Shown: positions 25,801 through 37,392 of the stretch, one piece after another
Numbering within the stretch: the first letter of the stretch is position 1
Layout: each line of letters begins with the position of its first letter
Origin: Saccoglossus kowalevskii
Lineage: Eukaryota; Hemichordata; Enteropneusta; Harrimaniidae
DNA length: 38,643 bases
NCBI RefSeq assembly: GCF_000003605.2
Contig: NW_003156485.1
Location: 1 to 38,643 of the forward strand
Direction of reading: 5' to 3'
Notes under the pieces: generated by a model
Told to the model about the DNA's origin: nothing
Seen by the model: the letters and a program-made list of their open reading frames with translations, nothing else
Database searches by the model: none
Program-made: the position numbers and the translations under genes

Positions 25801-26067
25801 GATTGCAGTGTTATACAATTAAGTGTATGCTCCCAATTTTCCTCTCTTATTCAAAGTGTCAATGCATCATGCAGTTCATGTGCATGGTCTCACACTGCAC
25901 ACTTTTCAGAGTATAAGTGGCTTCAGATTGCACTGTTATACCATTAAGTGTATGCTCCCAATTTTCCTCTCTTATTCAAAGTGTCAATGCATCATGCAGT
26001 TAATATACATGGTCTCACACTGCACACTTTTCAGAGTATAAGTGGCTTCAGATTGCAGTGTTATAGC

Positions 26068-26444
26068 ATTAAGTGTATGCTCCCAATTTTCCTCTCTTAT
26101 TCAAAGTGTCAATGCGTCATGCAGTTAATATACATGGTCTCACACTGCACACTTTTCAGAGTATAAGTGGCTTCAGATTGCACTGTTATACCATTAAGTG
26201 TATGCTCCCAATTTTCCTCTCTTACTCAAAGTGTCAATGCATCATGCAGTTAATATACATGGTCTTACAGTGCACACTTTTTCAGAGTATATGTGGCTTC
26301 AGATTGCAGTGTTATACCATTAATTGTATGCTCCCAATTGTCCTCCCTTATTCAAAGTGTCAATGCATCATGCAGTTAGAGTGCATGGTCTCACACTGCA
26401 CATTTTTTCAGAGTATAAGTGGCCTCAGATTGCAGTGTTATACC
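26068..26444. repeat. Three-monomer partial copy of the TATAGC module
   Basis: It holds the first three monomers of the 21900 module (ATGCGTCATG; GTCTTACAGTG with TATATGTGG; AATTGTCCTCCC with CACATTTTTTCAG), at an offset of 4,168 bp from the 21900 copy. Upstream similarity reaches back to about 25572 against 21404. Downstream the module is replaced by a repeat of its own last two monomers. Confidence 0.85.
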
Positions 26445-26696
26445 ATTAAGTGTATGCTCACAATTTTCCTCTCTTACTCAAAGTGTCAATGCATCATGCA
26501 GTTAATATACGTGGTCTTACAGTGCACACTTTTTCAGAGTATATGTGGCTTCAGATTGCAGTGTTATACCATTAATTGTATGCTCCCAATTTTCCTCTCT
26601 TATTCAAAGTGTCAATGCATCATGCAGTTAGAGTGCATGGTCTCACACTGCACACTTTTTCAGAGTATAAGTGGCCTCAGATTGCAGTGTTATACC
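26193..26696. repeat. 252-bp dimer repeated in tandem
   Basis: 26193-26444 and 26445-26696 are two copies of the GTCTTACAGTG monomer plus the ATTAATTG G monomer. The second copy has ATACGTGG for ATACATGG and the common AATTTTCCTCTC and CACACTTTTTCAG in place of AATTGTCCTCCC and CACATTTTTTCAG. It therefore looks partly converted back to the common sequence, or descended from a different donor. Confidence 0.82.
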
Positions 26697-26949
26697 ATTA
26701 AGTGTATGCTCACAATTTTCCTCTCTTATTCAAAGTGTCAATGCATCATGCAGTTAATATACATGGTCTCACACTACACACTTTTTCAAAGTATAAGTGG
26801 CCTCAGATTGCAGTGTTATACCATTAAGTGTATGCTCCCAATTTTCCTCTCTTATTCAAAGTGTCAATGCATCATGCAGTTAATATACATGGTCTCACAC
26901 TGCACACTTTTTTCAGAGTATAAGTGGCTTCAGATTGCAGTGTTATAGC

Positions 26950-27324
26950 ATTAAGTGTATGCTCCCAATTTTCCTCTCTTATTCAAAGTGTCAATGCGTC
27001 ATGCAGTTAATATACATGGTCTCACACTGCACACTTTTCAGAGTATAAGTGGCTTCAGATTGCACTGTTATACCATTAAGTGTATGCTCCCAATTTTCCT
27101 CTCTTATTCAAAGTGTCAATGCATCATGCAGTTAATATACATGGTCTCACACTGCACACTTTTTCAGAGTACAAGTGGCCTCAGATTGCAGTGTTATACC
27201 ATTAAGTGTATGCTCCCAATTTTCCTCTTATTCAAAGTGTCAATGCATCATGCAGTTAATATACATGGTCTCACACTGCACACTTTTTCAGAGTATAAGT
27301 GGCTTCAGATTGCAGTGTTATACC
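26950..27324. repeat. Internally shortened copy of the TATAGC module
   Basis: It begins like the other module copies (TTATAGCATTAAG, then ATGCGTCATG), goes through one A monomer and the GTACAAGTGG junction, and ends in the 124-bp monomer with CATGCAG. Compared with 28969-29595 it lacks two monomers (those with GTCTTACAGTG and AATTGTCCTCCC). It has three units (375 bp) instead of five (627 bp). Confidence 0.8.
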
Positions 27325-27899
27325 ATTAAGTGTATGCTCCCAATTTTCCTCTCTTATTCAAAGTGTCAATGCATCATGCAGTTAATATACATGGTCTCAC
27401 ACTGCACACTTTTTCAGAGTATAAGTGGCCTCAGATTGCAGTGTTATACCATTAAGTGTATGCTCCCAATTTTCCTCTCTTATTCAAAGTGTCAATGCAT
27501 CATACAGTTAATATACATGGTCTCACACTGCACACTTTTTCAGAGTATAAGTGGCTTCAGATTGCAGTGTTATTACAAAACCATTAAGTGTATGCTCACA
27601 ATTTTCCTCTCTTATTCAAAGTGTCAATGCATCATGCAGTTAATATACATGGTCTCACACTACACACTTTTTCAAAGTATAAGTGGCTTCAGATTGCACT
27701 GTTATACCATTAAGTGTATGCTCCCAATTTTCCTCTCTTATTCAAAGTGTCAATGCATCATGCAGTTAATATACATGGTCTCACACTACACACTTTTTCA
27801 AAGTATAAGTGGCTTCAGATTGCACTGTTATACCATTAAGTGTATGCTCCCAATTTTCCTCTCTTATTCAAAGTGTCAATGCATCATGCAGTTAGAGTG

Positions 27900-28601
27900 C
27901 ATGGTCTCACACTGCACACTTTTCAGAGTATAAGTGGCTTCAGATTGCAGTGTTATAGCATTAAGTGTATGCTCCCAATTTTCCTCTCTTATTCAAAGTG
28001 TCAATGCGTCATGCAGTTAATATACATGGTCTCACACTGCACACTTTTCAGAGTATAAGTGGCTTCAGATTGCACTGTTATACCATTAAGTGTATGCTCC
28101 CAATTTTCCTCTCTTACTCAAAGTGTCAATGCATCATGCAGTTAATATACATGGTCTTACAGTGCACACTTTTTCAGAGTATATGTGGCTTCAGATTGCA
28201 GTGTTATACCATTAATTGTATGCTCCCAATTGTCCTCCCTTATTCAAAGTGTCAATGCATCATGCAGTTAGAGTGCATGGTCTCACACTGCACATTTTTT
28301 CAGAGTATAAGTGGCCTCAGATTGCAGTGTTATACCATTAAGTGTATGCTCACAATTTTCCTCTCTTATTCAAAGTGTCAATGCATCATGCAGTTAATAT
28401 ACATGGTCTCACACTGCACACTTTTTCAGAGTACAAGTGGCCTCAGATTGCAGTGTTATACCATTAAGTGTATGCTCCCAATTTTCCTCTTATTCAAAGT
28501 GTCAATGCATCATACAGTTAATATACATGGTCTCACACTGCACACTTTTTCAGAGTATAAGTGGCGTCAGATTGCAGTGTTATACCATTAAGTGTATGCT
28601 C
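27900..28601. repeat. 702-bp block identical to 21840-22541
   Basis: Second copy of the identical block, entered on the left from a G monomer instead of an A monomer. On the right it runs through one H monomer to a CATGTA insertion (28684-28689). In the first copy the same insertion (22874-22879) comes two H monomers later. The flanks have therefore gained or lost two 125-bp H units since the copying. Confidence 0.9.
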
Positions 28602-28968
28602 CCAATTTTCCTCTCTTATTCAAAGTGTCAATGCATCATGCAGTTCATGTGCATGGTCTCACACTGCACACTTTTTCAGAGTACATGTATAAGTGGCTTC
28701 AGATTGCAGTGTTATACCATTAAGTGTATGCTCCCAATTTTCCTCTCTTATTCAAAGTGTCAATGCATCATGCAGTTCATGTGCATGGTCTCACACTGCA
28801 CACTTTTCAGAGTATAAGTGGCTTCAGATTGCACTGTTATACCATTAAGTGTATGCTTCCAATTTTCCTCTCTTATTCAAAGTGTCAATGCATCATGCAG
28901 TTAATATACATGGTCTCACACTGCACACTTTTCAGAGTATAAGTGGCTTCAGATTGCAGTGTTATAGC

Positions 28969-29595
28969 ATTAAGTGTATGCTCCCAATTTTCCTCTCTTA
29001 TTCAAAGTGTCAATGCGTCATGCAGTTAATATACATGGTCTCACACTGCACACTTTTCAGAGTATAAGTGGCTTCAGATTGCACTGTTATACCATTAAGT
29101 GTATGCTCCCAATTTTCCTCTCTTACTCAAAGTGTCAATGCATCATGCAGTTAATATACATGGTCTTACAGTGCACACTTTTTCAGAGTATATGTGGCTT
29201 CAGATTGCAGTGTTATACCATTAATTGTATGCTCCCAATTGTCCTCCCTTATTCAAAGTGTCAATGCATCATGCAGTTAGAGTGCATGGTCTCACACTGC
29301 ACATTTTTTCAGAGTATAAGTGGCCTCAGATTGCAGTGTTATACCATTAAGTGTATGCTCACAATTTTCCTCTCTTATTCAAAGTGTCAATGCATCATGC
29401 AGTTAATATACATGGTCTCACACTGCACACTTTTTCAGAGTACAAGTGGCCTCAGATTGCAGTGTTATACCATTAAGTGTATGCTCCCAATTTTCCTCTT
29501 ATTCAAAGTGTCAATGCATCATGCAGTTAATATACATGGTCTCACACTGCACACTTTTTCAGAGTATAAGTGGCTTCAGATTGCAGTGTTATACC
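28969..29595. repeat. Five-monomer module, tandem copy 1,009 bp after 27960
   Basis: It starts after TTATAGC and repeats 27960-28586: the ATGCGTCATG monomer, the CTTACTCAAAG/GTCTTACAGTG monomer, the ATTAATTG/AATTGTCCTCCC monomer, the GTACAAGTGG monomer and the 124-bp monomer. The offset is eight monomers. It departs in the last monomer, which has CATGCAG and GGCTTCAG where the upstream copy has CATACAG and GGCGTCAG. This is the clearest tandem higher-order repeat in the window, though only about five of the eight monomers match. Confidence 0.87.
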
Positions 29596-30098
29596 ATTAA
29601 GTGTATGCTCCCAATTTTCCTCTCTTATTCAAAGTGTCAATGCATCATGCAGTTAATATACATGGTCTCACACTGCACACTTTTTCAGAGTATAAGTGGC
29701 TTCAGATTGCAGTGTTATACCATTAAGTGTATGCTCCCAATTTTCCTCTCTTATTCAAAGTGTCAATGCATCATGCAGTTAATATACATGGTCTCACACT
29801 GCACACTTTTCAGAGTATAAGTGGCTTCAGATTGCAGTGTTAAACCATTAAGTGTATGCTCCCAATTTTCCTCTCTTATTCAAAGTGTCAATGCATCATG
29901 CAGTTAGAGTGCATGGTCTCACACTGCACACTTTTTCAGAGTACAAGTGGCCTCAGATTGCAGTGTTAAACCATTAAGTGTATGCTCCCAATTTTCCTCT
30001 CTTATTCAAAGTGTCAATGCATCATGCAGTTAGAGTGCATGGTCTCACACTGCACACTTTTTCAGAGTATAAGTGGCTTCAGATTGCAGTGTTATACC

Positions 30099-30600
30099 AT
30101 TAAGTGTATGCTCACAATTTTCCTCTCTTATTCAAAGTGTCAATGCATCATGCAGTTAATATACATGGTCTCACACTGCACACTTTTTCAGAGTATAAGT
30201 GGCTTCAGACTGCAGTGTTATACCATTAAGTGTATGCTCCCAATTTTCCTCTCTTATTCAAAGTGTCAATGCATCATGCAGTTAATATACATGGTCTCAC
30301 ACTGCACACTTTTTCAGAGTATAAGTGGCTTCAGATTGCAGTTTTATACCATTAATTGTATGCTCCCAATTTTCCTCTCTTATTCAAAGTGTCAATGCAT
30401 CATGCAGTTAATATACATGGTCTCACACTGCACACTTTTCAGAGTATAAGTGGCTTCAGACTGCACTGTTATACCATTAAGTGTATGCTCCCAATTTTCC
30501 TCTCTTATTCAAAGTGTCAATGCATCATGCAGTTAATATACATGGTCTCACACTGCACACTTTTCAGAGTATAAGTGGCCTCAGATTGCAGTGTTATACC
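30099..30600. repeat. Four-monomer block, copy 2 of a pair 9,452 bp apart
   Basis: It matches 20647-21148 monomer by monomer, starting with a CTCACAATT rather than CTCCCAATT monomer. The offset equals 75 monomers. The H monomer after it has CAGAATATAAG and a TATAAA insertion, unlike the H monomer after copy 1, so homology stops within that unit. Confidence 0.84.
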
Positions 30601-30857
30601 ATTAAGTGTATGCTCCCAATTTTCCTCTCTTATTCAAAGTGTCAATGCATCATGCAGTTCATGTGCATGGTCTCACACTGCACACTTTTCAGAATATAAG
30701 TGGCTTCAGATTGCAGTGTTATTATAAAACCATTAAGTGTAAGCTCACAATTTTCCTCTCTTATTCAAAGTGTCAATGCATCATGCAGTTAATATACATG
30801 GTCTCACACTGCACACTTTTTCAGAGTATAAGTGGCTTCAGATTGCACTGTTATATC

Positions 30858-31107
30858 ATTAAGTGTATGCTCACAATTTTCCTCTCTTATTCAAAGTGTC
30901 AATGCATCATGCACTTCATGTGCATGGCCTTACACTGCACACTTTTCAGAATATAAGTGGCCTCAGATTGCAGTGTTATACCATTAAGTGTATGCTCCCA
31001 ATTTTCCTCTCTTATTCAAAGTATCAATGCATCATGCAGTTAGAGTGCATGGTCTCACACTGCACACTTTTCAGAGTATAAGTGGCTTCAGATTGCAGTG
31101 TTATACC
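30858..31107. repeat. Two-monomer block repeated at 31736 (878-bp offset)
   Basis: An H monomer ending CAGAATATAAG with GGCCTCAG is followed by a G monomer with CAAAGTATCAATG. The pair recurs at 31736-31985. The copy here has GCACTTC and CATGGCC where the downstream copy has GCAGTTC and CATGGTC. 878 bp equals seven monomers, the same offset found for 32112 and 32990. Confidence 0.78.
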
Positions 31108-32111
31108 ATTAAGTGTATGCTCCCAATTTTCTTCTCTTATTCAAAGTGTCAATGCATCATTTAGTTAATATACATGGTCTCACACTGCACACTTTTTCAG
31201 AGTATAAGTGGCTTCAGATTGCACTGTTATACCATTAAGTGTATGCTCCCAATTTTCCTCTCTTATTCAAAGTGTCAATGCATCATGCAGTTAATATACA
31301 TGGTCTCACACTGCACACTTTTCAGAGTATAAGTGGCTTCAGATTGCAGTGTTATACCATTAAGTGTATGCTCCCAATTTTCCTCTCTTATTCAAAGTGT
31401 CAATGCATCATGCAGTTAATATACATGGTCTCACACTGCACACTTTTTCAGAGTATAAGTCGCTTCAGATTGCACTGTTATACCATTAAGTGTATGCTCT
31501 CAATTTTCCTCTCTTATTCAAAGTGTCAATGCATCATGCAATTAATATACATGGTCTCACACTGCACACTTTTCAGAGTATAAGTGGCTTCAGATTGCAG
31601 TGTTATACCATTAAGTGTATGCTCCCAATTTTCCTCTCTTATTCAAAGTGTCAATGCATCACGCAGTTAATATACATGGTCTCACACTGCACACTTTTTC
31701 AGAGTATAAGTGGCTTCAGATTGCACTGTTATACCATTAAGTGTATGCTCCCAATTTTCCTCTCTTATTCAAAGTGTCAATGCACCATGCAGTTCATGTG
31801 CATGGTCTTACACTGCACACTTTTCAGAATATAAGTGGCCTCAGATTGCAGTGCTATACCATTAAGTGTATGCTCCCAATTTTCCTCTCTTATTCAAAGT
31901 ATCAATGCATCATGCAGTTAGAGTGCATGGTCTCACACTGCACACTTTTCAGAGTATAAGTGGCTTCAGATTGCAGTGTTATACCATTAAGTGTATGCTC
32001 CCAATTTTCCTCTCTTATTCAAAGTGTCAATGCATCATGCAGTTAATATACATGGTCTCACACTGCACACTTTTTCAAAATATAAGTGGCTTCAGATTGC
32101 AGTGTTATACC

Positions 32112-32612
32112 ATTAAGTGTATGCTCTCAATTTTCCTCTCTTATTCAAAGTGTCAATGCATCATGCAATTAATATACATGGTCTCACACTGCACACTTTT
32201 CAGAATATAAGTGGCTTCAGATTGCAGTGTTATACCATTAAGTGTATGCTCCCAATTTTCCTCTCTTATTCAAAGTGTCAATGCATCATGCAGTTCATGT
32301 GCATGGTCTCACACTGCACACTTTTCAGAGTATAAGTGGCTTCAGATTGCAGTGTTATACCATTAAGTGTATGCTCCCAATTTTCCTCTCTTATTCAAAG
32401 TGTCAATGCATCATGCAGTTAGAGTGCATGGTCTCACACTGCACACTTTTCAGAGTATAAGTGGCTTCAGATTGCAGTGTTATACCATTAAGTGTATGCT
32501 CACAATTTTCCTCTCTTATTCAAAGTGTCAATGCATCATGCAGTTAATATACATGGTCTCACACTGCACACTTTTTCAGAGTATAAGTGGCCTCAGATTG
32601 CAGTATTATACC
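32112..32612. repeat. Four-monomer block, copy 1 of an 878-bp (7-monomer) periodicity
   Basis: The order is an A monomer with GCTCTCAATT and GCAATTAATATAC ending CAGAATATAAG, an H monomer, a G monomer, and an A monomer with CTCACAATT and GCAGTATTATACC. The block recurs at 32990-33490 with no difference I could see. The G and CTCAC monomers, with the next two units, are found again from 33866, so this stretch is a mosaic of overlapping duplications and not a clean series. Confidence 0.85.
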
Positions 32613-32989
32613 ATTAAATGTATGCTCCCAATTTTCCTCTCTTATTCAAAGTGTCAATGCATCATGCAGTTAATATACATGGTCTCACACTGCACACTTT
32701 TTCAGAGTATAAGTGGCTTCAGATTGCACTGTTATACCATTAAGTGTATGCTCTCAATTTTCCTCTCTTATTCAAAGTGTCAATGCATCATGCAGTTAGA
32801 GTGCATGGTCTCACACTGCACACTTTTCAGAGTATAAGTGGCTTCAGATTGCAGTGTTATACCATTAAGTGTATGCTCCCAATTTTCCTCTCTTATTCAA
32901 AGTGTCAATGCATCATGCAGTTAATATACATGGTCTCACATTGCACACTTTTTCAGAGTATAAGTGGCTTCAGATTGCACTGTTATACC

Positions 32990-33490
32990 ATTAAGTGTAT
33001 GCTCTCAATTTTCCTCTCTTATTCAAAGTGTCAATGCATCATGCAATTAATATACATGGTCTCACACTGCACACTTTTCAGAATATAAGTGGCTTCAGAT
33101 TGCAGTGTTATACCATTAAGTGTATGCTCCCAATTTTCCTCTCTTATTCAAAGTGTCAATGCATCATGCAGTTCATGTGCATGGTCTCACACTGCACACT
33201 TTTCAGAGTATAAGTGGCTTCAGATTGCAGTGTTATACCATTAAGTGTATGCTCCCAATTTTCCTCTCTTATTCAAAGTGTCAATGCATCATGCAGTTAG
33301 AGTGCATGGTCTCACACTGCACACTTTTCAGAGTATAAGTGGCTTCAGATTGCAGTGTTATACCATTAAGTGTATGCTCACAATTTTCCTCTCTTATTCA
33401 AAGTGTCAATGCATCATGCAGTTAATATACATGGTCTCACACTGCACACTTTTTCAGAGTATAAGTGGCCTCAGATTGCAGTATTATACC
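32990..33490. repeat. Four-monomer block, copy 2 of the 878-bp periodicity
   Basis: It repeats 32112-32612. Afterwards copy 1 continues with ATTAAATG and an A monomer. This copy continues with ATTAAGTG, GCTCTCAATT and the rare hybrid box TTCATATACA at 33548-33557, so the shared block ends at the monomer boundary. Confidence 0.85.
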
Positions 33491-35123
33491 ATTAAGTGTA
33501 TGCTCTCAATTTTCCTCTCTTATTCAAAGTGTCAATGCATCATGCAGTTCATATACATGGTCTCACACTACACACTTTTTCAAAGTATAAGTGGCCTCAG
33601 ATTGCAGTGTTATACCATTAAGTGTATGCTCCCAATTTTCCTCTTATTCAAAGTGTCAATGCATCATGCAGTTAATATACATGGTCTCACACTGCACACT
33701 TTTTCAGAGTATAAGTGGCTTCAGATTGCAGTGTTATACCATTAAGTGTATGCTCCCAATTTTCCTCTCTTATTCAAAGTGTCAATGCATCATGCAGTTA
33801 ATACACATGGTCTCACACTGCACACTTTTCAGAGTATAAGTGGCCTCAGATTGCAGTGTTATACCATTAAGTGTATGCTCCCAATTTTCCTCTCTTATTC
33901 AAAGTGTCAATGCATCATGCAGTTAGAGTGCATGGTCTCACACTGCACACTTTTTCAGAGTATAAGTGGCTTCAGATTGCAGTGTTATACCATTAAGTGT
34001 ATGCTCACAATTTTCCTCTCTTATTCAAAGTGTCAATGCATCATGCAGTTAATATACATGGTCTCACACTGCACACTTTTTCAGAGTATAAGTGGCCTCA
34101 GATTGCAGTATTATACCATTAAATGTATGCTCCCAATTTTCCTCTCTTATTCAAAGTGTCAATGCATCATGCAGTTAATATACATGGTCTCACACTGCAC
34201 ACTTTTTCAGAGTATAAGTGGCTTCAGATTGCAGTGTTATACCATTAAGTGTATGCTCTCAATTTTCCTCTCTTATTCAAAAGTGTCAATGCATCATGCA
34301 GTTTAGAGTGCATGGTCTCACACTGCACACTTTTTCAGAGTATAAGTGGCTTCAGATTGCAGTGTTATACCATTAAGTGTATGCTCCCAATTTTCCTCTC
34401 TTATTCAAAGTGTCAATGCATCATGCAGTTAATATACATGGTCTCACACTGCACACTTTTCAGAGTATAAGTGGCTTCAGATTGCACTGTTATACCATTA
34501 AGTGTATGCTCCCAATTTTCCTCTCTTATTCAAAGTGTCAATGCATCATGCAGTTAATATACATGGTCTCACACTGCATACTTTTTCAGAGTATAAGTGG
34601 CTTCAGATTGCAGTGTTATACCATTAAGTGTATGCTCCCAATTTTCCTCTCTTATTCAAAGTGTCAATGCATCATGCAGTTAGAGTGCATGGTCTCACAG
34701 TGCACACTTTTCAGAATATAAGTGGCCTCAGATTGCAGTGCTATACCATTAAGTGTATGCTCCCAATTTTCCTCTTATTCAAAGTGTCAATGCATCATGC
34801 AGTTAATATACATGGTCTCACACTGCACACTTTTTCAGAGTATAAGTGGCTTCAGATTGCACTGTTATACCATTAACTGAATGCTCCCAATTTTCCTCTC
34901 TTACTCAAAGTGTCAATGCATCATGCAGTTAATATACATGGTCTTACAGTGCACACTTTTTCAGAGTATATGTGGCTTCGCATTGCAATGTTATACCATT
35001 AAATGTATGCTCCCAATTTTCCTCTCTTATTCAAAGTGTCAATGCATCATGCAGTTAATATACATGGTCTCACACTACACACTTTTTCAAAGTATAAGTG
35101 GCCTCAGATTGCACTGTTATACC

Positions 35124-35249
35124 ATTAAGTGTATGCTCCCAATTTTCCTCTCTTACTCAAAATGTCAATGCATCATGCAATTAATATCCATGGTCTTACA
35201 GTGCACACTTTCTCAGAGTATATGTGGCTTCATATTGCAGTGTTATACC
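35124..35249. repeat. Rare monomer with CTCAAAATG and TTTCTCAG, copy 1
   Basis: It carries a linked set of rare bases: ACTCAAAATGTC, TTAATATCCATGG, GTCTTACAGTG, CACTTTCTCAG, TATATGTGG and TTCATATTGC. The same set is found at 36638-36764. It also has GCAATTAAT, which the other copy lacks. Confidence 0.83.
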
Positions 35250-36259
35250 ATTAAGTGTATGCTCCCAATTTTCCTCTCTTATTCAAAGTGTCAATGCATC
35301 ATGCAGTTAATATACATGGTCTCACACTGCACACTTTTTCAGAGTATAAGTGGCCTCAGATTGCAGTGTTATACCATTAAGTGTATGCTCCCAATTTTCC
35401 TCTCTTATTCAAAGTGTCAATGCATCATGCAGTTCATGTGCATGGTCTCACACTGCACACTTTTCAGAGTATAAGTGGCCTCAGATTGCAGTGTTATACC
35501 ATTAAGTGTATGCTCCCAATTTTCCTCTCTTATTCAAAGTGTCAATGCATCATGCAGTTAATATACATGGTCTCACACTGCACACTTTTTCAGAGTACAA
35601 GTGGCCTCAGATTGCAGTGTTATACCATTAAGTGTATGCTCCCAATTTTCCTCTTATTCAAAGTGTCAATGCATCATGCAGTTAATATACATGGTCTCAC
35701 ACTGCACACTTTTTCAGAGTATAAGTGGCTTCAGATTGCACTGTTATACCATTAAGTGTATGCTCCCAATTTTCCTCTCTTACTCAAAGTGTCAATGCAT
35801 CATGCAGTTAATATACATGGTCTTACAGTGCACACTTTTTCAGAGTATATGTGGCTTCAGATTGCAGTGTTATACCATTAAGTGTATGCTCCCAATTTTC
35901 CTCTCTTATTCAAAGTGTCAATGCATCATGCAGTTAATATACATGGTCTCACACTGCACACTTTTTCAGAGTATAAGTGGCTTCAGATTGCAGTGTTATA
36001 CCATTAAGTGTATGCTCACAATTTTCTTCTCTTATTCAAAGTGTCAATGCATCATGCAGTTAGAGTGCATGGTCTCACACTGCACACTTTTCAGAGTATA
36101 AGTGGTTTCAGATTGCAGTGTTATTATAAAACCATTAAGTGTATGCTCACAATTTTCCCCTCTTATTCAAAGTGCCAATGCATCATGCAGTTAATATACA
36201 TGGTCTCACACTGCACACTTTTTCAGAGTATAAGTGGCTTCAGATTGCAGTGTTATACC

Positions 36260-36637
36260 ATTAAGTGTGTGCTCCCAATTTTCCTCTCTTATTCAAAGTG
36301 TCAATGCATCATGCAGTTAATATACATGGTCTCACACTACACACTTTTTCAGAGTATAAGTGGCCTCAGATTGCAGTGTTATACCATTAAGTGTATGCTC
36401 CCAATTTTCCTCTCTTATTCAAAGTGTCAATGCATCATGCAGTTAATATACATGGTCTCACACTACACACTTTTTCAAAGTATAAGTGGCCTCAGATTGC
36501 AGTGTTATACCATTAAGTGTATGCTCCCAATTTTCCTCTCTTATTCAAAGTGTCAATGCATCATGCAGTTAATATACATGGTCTCACACTACACACTTTT
36601 TCAAAGTATAAGTGGCCTCAGATTGCAGTGTTATACC
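36260..36637. repeat. Run of three 126-bp monomers with CACTACACAC
   Basis: Three adjacent A monomers carry CACTACACAC and GGCCTCAG; the second and third also have TTTTTCAAAG. This variant is scattered through the array (for example near 70, 1200, 10010, 13930 and 27660), usually singly or in pairs, so three in a row suggests local expansion. Confidence 0.8.
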
Positions 36638-36764
36638 ATTAAGTGTATGCTCCCAATTTTCCTCTCTTACTCAAAATGTCAATGCATCATGCAGTTAATA
36701 TCCATGGTCTTACAGTGCACACTTTCTCAGAGTATATGTGGCTTCATATTGCAGTGTATATACC
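36638..36764. repeat. Rare monomer with CTCAAAATG and TTTCTCAG, copy 2
   Basis: It shares the linked set described at 35124, 1,514 bp (12 monomers) upstream, and ends with a one-base gain, GCAGTGTATATACC. It directly follows three A monomers with CACTACACAC; copy 1 follows one such monomer. This fits amplification of the preceding unit between the two copies. Confidence 0.83.
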
Positions 36765-37140
36765 ATTAAGTGTATGCTCCCAATTTTCCTCTCTTATTCA
36801 AAGTGTCAATGCATCATGCAGTTAGAGTGCATGGTCTCACACTGCACACTTTTTCAGAGTACAAGTGGCCTCAGATTGCAGTGTTATACCATTAAGTGTA
36901 TGCTCCCAATTTTCCTCTCTTATTCAAAGTGTCAATGCATCATGAAGTTAATATACATGGTCTCACACTGCACACTTTTCAGAGTATAAGTGGCTTCAGA
37001 TTGCACTGTTATACCATTAAGTGTATGCTCCCAATTTTCCTCTCTTATTCAAAGTGTCAATGCATCATGCAGTTAATATACATGGTCTCACACTGCACAC
37101 TTTTCAGAGTATAAGTGGCTTCAGATTGCAGTGTTATAGC

Positions 37141-37392
37141 ATTAAGTGTATGCTCCCAATTTTCCTCTCTTACTCAAAGTGTCAATGCATCATGCAGTTA
37201 ATATACATGGTCTTACAGTGCACACTTTTTCAGAGTATATGTGGCTTCAGATTGCAGTGTTATACCATTAATTGTATGCTCCCAATTGTCCTCCCTTATT
37301 CAAAGTGTCAATGCATCATGCAGTTAGAGTGCATGGTCTCACACTGCACATTTTTTCAGAGTATAAGTGGCCTCAGATTGCAGTGTTATACC
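37141..37392. repeat. Two-monomer relic of the TATAGC module
   Basis: It follows TTATAGC and contains the CTTACTCAAAG/GTCTTACAGTG/TATATGTGG monomer and the ATTAATTG/AATTGTCCTCCC/CACATTTTTTCAG monomer, but not the ATGCGTCATG monomer that stands between TATAGC and these units in the other copies. It sits about 8 kb after the tandem copies. Confidence 0.8.

Noticed and set aside
26073-26948. The longest open frame (291 codons), and similar ones at 22657-23514, 36008-36769 and 9181-9936, as protein genes
   Set aside because: Each is the satellite monomer read in its stop-free frame. Several begin at a GTG in mid-monomer, and all close at the next length-changing monomer or soon after. There is no non-repeat sequence, start context or signal of codon selection.
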